From assembly GCF_014805625.2 (NCBI RefSeq), contig NW_023998432.1:2254491-2318490 (forward strand): a stretch of 64,000 bases of DNA, written 5' to 3'. The position numbers were made by a program, and so were the translations under genes. Source of the DNA: Glossina fuscipes (lineage: Eukaryota > Arthropoda > Insecta > Diptera > Glossinidae). This document shows, piece by piece, positions 59,464-64,000 of this stretch; position 1 is the stretch's first letter, and each line of letters opens with the position of its first letter. The notes under the pieces were generated by a model that made no database searches, was not told where the DNA came from, and saw only the letters and a list, made by a program, of their open reading frames with translations.

Positions 59464-60444
59464 TTATATGATTTGTTGCCATTTTAAAGGTAACTTCAAA
59501 ATGGCTCTCTCATAGAAGTCCTGGTCTCTATTTGCAAAAAACTCTAGTAGTCGATTTTCACAATCCTCCCTAGATTCCAATTTTTTATCATTAAAGAAAT
59601 TTTGCAATGCAAAAAAGAGATGATAATCGCTTGGTGCCAAGTCCGGACTGTATGGCGGATGCATTAAAACTTCTCAACCAAGCTCCCGAAGTTTCTGGCG
59701 AGTCGCTGTAGATGTGTGTGGCCTAGCGTTGTCCTGGTGGAACACGACACCTCTCCTGTTGGCCAATTCTGGCCGTTTCTGGTCAATCGCTATCTTCAAA
59801 CCGTCCAGTTGTTGACAGTAGAGATCAGAATTTAGCGTTTGGCCATATGGAAGCAACTCATAATAAATAATCCCCTTCCAGTCCCACCAAATGCATAGCA
59901 AAACCTTCCTGGCCGTTTGAGGTGCTTCACCGCTCTTTGACCACGATCGTTTTCGCACAGGGTTATCGTATGTGATCCATTTCTCATCTCCAGTCACCAT
60001 CCGTTTAAGAAATGGGTCTATCTCATTCCGTTTGGCCAAGGCTTCGCAGATGGAAATTCGATCCATCATGTTTTTTTCTGTTAATTGGTGTGGCACCCAA
60101 ACATCGAGCTTCTTTTTGAATCCTGCTTTGTGTAAATGGTTTAAAAATGTTTTATGGTCGATTTTTAGCTCCTGGGCGATGTTACGACTGCTAACATGCC
60201 GGTCAACTTCGGTCATTTCTTCGATTTTATCGACATTTTCGATGACCGGCCTACCTGTGCGAGGTGCATCTTTAACATCAAAAATTCCTGAACGGAATCT
60301 ACGAAACCAAAATTGCACATAGCTGGCTGTTACGGTATCGGAACCATAAACACCATTCACAATTTTAGCCGCCTGGCTTGCATTTTCGCCTTTGTCAAAG
60401 AAAAACTGTAAAATGTACTAAATTTTCTCTTTGTTCACTTCCAT
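59464..60444 (-). pseudogene. Mariner transposase, mellifera-type, two nonsense codons
   Basis: The start is MEVNKEKI at 60444, then a TAG (60418-60420). The frame continues YILQFFFDKGENASQAAKIV, the first helix-turn-helix, and DAPRTGRPV, the linker. It continues through WVPHQLTEKN, VTGDEKWITYDNP (first Asp), VVFHQDNARPHTS (second Asp) and HPPYSPDLAPSDYHLF (third Asp, 34 residues later: D,D34D). A second nonsense codon, TGA (59674-59676), stands where relatives have Trp (LG-W-EVL). After APQT the protein jumps to ARKVLLCIWW; relatives have several more residues there, suggesting a short in-frame deletion. All three catalytic acids survive. The end is at 59464. Apart from these lesions the frame is intact over 326 codons, which indicates a fairly young copy. 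Confidence 0.92.
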
Positions 60445-60598
60445 TTTTAACACGCTGTAACTCACAACTGAATGCACCAAACAAAAAACAGCAAAAGAAT
60501 TTTTTTTACTGCGAAATGTCACGTTTCCAACGAGCATAAATCTGAAATTGTTTGATCGATACTTTACGAGAAATCTATCAGCGCAGCCATCTACCGAA

Positions 60599-60629
60599 AA
60601 AATAATGGATTTCTTTTTCCCCAAACTAA
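60599..60629 (-). repeat. Mariner terminal inverted repeat, right
   Basis: Reverse complement begins TTAGTTTGGGGAAAAAGAAA. Partner of 59363-59393. Confidence 0.88.
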
Positions 60630-60631
60630 TA

Positions 60632-61875
60632 TTTGCGCTTAATAAAAAATATCTACAGTACTTCTATGTGTTATAAAAAAAATTATTATTCTTTTAGCGT
60701 AGAAGAAAGATAACTTCGTATCACTGTTAGCTTAATTTTATTTTTTTGTATTTTTTGCATACCATTCCTATTTGTGTGCACACTGAGCACAAATATATTT
60801 CAGATATCAAATTTTCATTTCGTTGCTGGTTTTAACGGATAACATTCCCAAAAATATAGAAGAAAATAAGAGCGAAAAGCTACTTAGAGACCATTATTCT
60901 ACATGACAGGTTTTTCGGATTTAGTTCCATGACGTATGTAACGCTCATTACCGCTGGCATATTTCACAACTGTATCTCTTATGAAAAGCATGAGCGTATT
61001 AGAAGATTGTGAAGAGAAAAGATTCTAGAAAATCTGTCAAGGAAGTGCACAGAAACAGAAAATTTTCTAAAAGAATAATAAAAAAATGAAAAACGAAATA
61101 ATATGAAGGTTATCTTTACTATTATTCTTTAAAGAAAAAAAGTTAGAATACGTTCCACAAATTTTTAAATATGTATATCATGAAGAACTCTTTTAACCAT
61201 ATCATAACCGCGTTTCGTTTATTCATCATTAAGTATATCTCTAATAATGTCAACATAGAACTCGTTAAAGTTAAAAAAATATTACGGCGAAAAAACAAAA
61301 AAGCCGATGAGTTCTAAACAGATATTTTTCTTTCAATCAGTATTTTATGTTGTTATTATCAAGAAATTTTGTGAAAAGGAAAGAAAAGGTACAAAGTATC
61401 TCCTTAATAAAGGCCTATAGAGATTAAAAGATTACGTGTTTGTGAAGAAAGATTTTCTGAGAAAAAAAACTAATATGTAGTCTAATAACTTTAGTTGCCG
61501 CTTCAAGGTAAACACAGGCCCATATAGCCACATTACAGAAACAAAAGAGGAACTACATAAAATTTAACGAAGAGTCTTTCGGTTGACCTAACCGAAATAT
61601 TTATAAATAACTTTGCTTTTAAATCAAAACTAATAGGAAAGTAAATATACTGCAAGCAAATCTATTAACTATTACCTCTCATATTGGACATAAGAACTTA
61701 CTATTTGTAATATTAAAAAAAAACAAAAGTAAAGAGAAGGTAGCCTTGAAAATGCTGCATCTGGCAACCCAAACAGAATTGATTGTCTTATTCAATACGC
61801 TAATGCTTATAAGCACATTGAACGAAATGATGTCGCATGTATATCTCTTTGTTCGGGTGGGCGTGTGCCTATTGA
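60632..61875. other. AT-rich intergenic DNA, no gene seen
   Basis: No open frames of note, no repeats of recognised family. Confidence 0.5.
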
Positions 61876-61879
61876 TAAG

Positions 61880-61985
61880 CGTTATGCCTTAATCTATGCA
61901 GCATTAGCTATAGCTACAACCAAGGAGAACTCTACCGCACTTGAGATTCGAGTCTGCGAACAGTGACATGCTAATCGCGGTTTTT
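61880..61985 (-). repeat. Degenerate SINE-like head (B-box relic), second subfamily
   Basis: On the minus strand: gattagcatgtcactgttcg, then the B-box-like gactcgaatctcaag, tgcggtagagttctccttgg, then gctatagctaatgctgcata. The 'TCGAATCTCAAGTGCGGTAGAG' block equals that of SINE copy 1. The following spacer (ttctccttgg) is closer to the 56.85 kb copy. Confidence 0.5.
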
Positions 61986-61989
61986 GCCT

Positions 61990-64000
61990 ATTCGAATGAA
62001 ACATGCTGATTAACATCTTTACGCATAAAATTATTGTGAGTCTATCAGGATTTCCTTTGTTTCAAAATTTTAGATAATTCTAAAAATTATACCTATCAGT
62101 TAAAGGGTTGATATTAGATACAATGTTTACTTTGCCAAAAAAAACACGAGGAAGGACAGAAATGTATTCATTTCATTGAAACCTTTGCAACGCTCAGAAA
62201 GAAACTTTTGAGACCCCATGATCAGTATTAAATTTTGAATCCATTTAACCATGTTCGTCTGCCCATCTGAATAATGTCTGTGGTTAATATTCTCCTGGCT
62301 GCCAGACCGAAGATGCCGGCTTTAAATTTGGCAGAAACATTGGAAGGTCTTACGCGCAAATTGACATTGTAGATAGATCAAATCGATTAAATCCACAGCC
62401 AAACATCAATTGAGAACATTTCTTCTTCCTGAATTTGTCGCTCATTACTCATAAACTACAATAGATACACAAGAAAAAGTTCGACGCCTGGAAAAACTAG
62501 CCACGCTTACCTAATCTTATAGAGTTGTAACGTTTTTTTAGTCTTTTTTAGGATCAAGGAACAGATTCGACCTTGTGTTATTTCTCAAGTATTTGGTACA
62601 GGAAATTGTAGTAAGCAGGTAAAATTTGTTTTATTTTACTAAGTGTAAAGATACCAAGAAGCAAACTTCACTCTTATTACATTTTATAAAATTTCAAACA
62701 TGCATTAATTTAAACAATAAATAAGAGAGGAATATATTTAATATATATTATATTATGTTAGAAACGTAGATTTCTACATAACAAAAAAAAAAAAAAAAAA
62801 AAAAAAATTGTTTTCAACGTGAATAGTAACAGAAAAGCTTTATATTCCCTCATTATTTCATTATCTATTTTTCACAACCAGAAAGAATGAGAGAAGAGAA
62901 ATTTTGGACTTGGAATCTGCTTGTGATGCGTTCTTGTCAAAATTTATTTTTGCGTACATAATGAAATTGAACATGGTTTTGTGGATATGAGCGAAAGAAG
63001 GTCACGTACAGATAGCTCAGCTCCACTGAACTATCATATGTGTACTAAAGCTACAGCCGCATTTGAAGTTAAGGTGTACACATATATATTTGAATATAAT
63101 ATGTATATATATATATATATGTATTATATGTGCACAGTGGAAAGCAAAACATTGTTTATTTTCCTGATTTAGGATTATTATTCGAAAATATTTAAATTTT
63201 TAAATTAAAATAGATTTTCCCCTATGCTATCATTTACAAGCTTATAATCTCTCTACCAAATCTACTTTATTAAATTTTACGTTATATATAATTTTTATAG
63301 AGGCCATTATTTAATTGATGGAGTTAGTTTGGCGATGCACTTGAAAAATGTAGCGAAATTGTTAAAAGACTAATTGGAAGAAAAAGCCAATCTTTGAAAT
63401 TTCATTGCGCCCTGCATCAACTTTAATCAAAATTTTAAAAATTTTGGTTCCAACTAAAGTCCAAATGTTTACGAATGAATGTACAAATATAATATGAATA
63501 AAGTAATACACATTAGATTTTAAAATTTCGGCTTATAATTTTAATAAAGTTTGCTAAATTTGGAAAGTTTTTAACAAAATAAATTTTCTATGTATATGTT
63601 GTTTGCTTTAAGTAACTTTTCCATTAGAGAAAACCTTATTAGCAAAGGGATCTGGAGGAAATAATCTTTTGCTCTTAGAGTAAACTATTAGTGCAATGCT
63701 GAAGAAATCGTTTAATGAATAGTGATTTCACAGGGCAATTAGTTTTATAAATAGTTAAACTTTTAAGTAAAAGCAACACAAACTGTCCTCTGTAAGGTTG
63801 TGCCTATTGAGCGGTCTTTGATTTATTTAGTACTACGAACGGAAAGTATGGCTTAATAAAGGCATGTCTTTCTTTTCATGTCGGAAATACGATATCCATT
63901 TTTACAATTACCCTGTCATGTGTACTACTTTCAGTATATGCTTAAATTTATATATACACTAAAGTCAATTTTTGTAAATTAAGATATATTAGAATTTAAA
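61990..64000. other. AT-rich intergenic DNA, no gene seen
   Basis: Contains a 25-base A run (62783-62807) and a TA run near 63102-63121. No supported gene to the window end. Confidence 0.5.

Larger units (their letters stand above)
59363..60629 (-). mobile_element. Mariner element, both ends present, TA-flanked, inactive
   Basis: A 1267-base element whose termini are inverted repeats: TTAGTTTGGGGAAAAAGATA at the left and, reverse complemented, TTAGTTTGGGGAAAAAGAAA at the right, continuing similar for about 30 bases. TA dinucleotides flank both ends (59361-59362 and 60630-60631), the expected mariner target duplication. It encloses one transposase gene on the minus strand. The length is that of a complete mariner (about 1.3 kb). 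It could be moved only by a transposase made elsewhere. Confidence 0.92.

Noticed and set aside
59972..60322. 116-codon plus-strand frame inside the mariner
   Set aside because: Shadow of the transposase gene, which is on the minus strand with all catalytic motifs.
1..64000. CRISPR arrays, operons, bacterial promoters or ribosome-binding sites
   Set aside because: None seen. Intron-bearing gene structure and fly-type transposons show this is eukaryotic nuclear DNA, so these were not called.

Overview
This is a window of AT-rich, intron-bearing animal nuclear DNA, most likely from a higher fly (Diptera, Cyclorrhapha). The basis is an I-clade LINE ending in TAA repeats, several mariner/Tc1 lineages, abundant CA/TA/GATG microsatellites, and a spaced exon pair with consensus GT-AG splice sites. 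The species cannot be named from the sequence. An assembly gap of 400 N lies at 35935-36334.

Only one host gene is well supported. Its last two coding exons are on the plus strand (36506-36757 and 38113-38856), separated by a 1355-base intron. They encode the C-terminal part of a single-pass membrane protein: a cysteine-containing beta-rich ectodomain that may be fibronectin-III-like, a Thr-rich stalk, one transmembrane helix and a tail of about 60 residues. Upstream exons, including any signal peptide, were not identified and may lie in or beyond the gap. I do not recognise the family well enough to name it.

Almost everything else that can be interpreted is mobile DNA in various states of decay. 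1.4-10.7 kb: degraded dispersed repeats, facing Tc1/mariner-superfamily relics (4.3-5.9 kb), a non-LTR reverse-transcriptase relic (8.2-9.2 kb, minus), a 1.0 kb inverted-repeat element (9.35-10.37 kb) and a tRNA-derived SINE (10.47-10.65 kb). 16-19 kb: mariner and RNase-H relics. 23.1 kb: a second SINE. 25.97-30.40 kb: a nearly end-to-end but dead I-clade LINE with a perfect 13-base target-site duplication. 30.5-30.95 kb: a tRNA-like repeat and a solo LINE/SINE tail. 51.5 kb: a transposase relic paired with the one at 4.4 kb. 52.6 kb: a 380-base element built of GC-rich palindromes. 57.2-60.6 kb: three mariner elements on the minus strand, the last complete with both inverted repeats and TA flanks.

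The most interesting relationship is between the LINE and the SINEs. The two SINE copies have a tRNA-like head with a polymerase III B box and a tail resembling the 3' end of the I-clade LINE in the same window (GCCGATAGCCT motif, ATTTATTTC motif, TAA repeats). The best SINE copy and the LINE both have perfect 13-base target duplications. This is the signature of a SINE mobilised by a partner LINE through a shared 3' tail.
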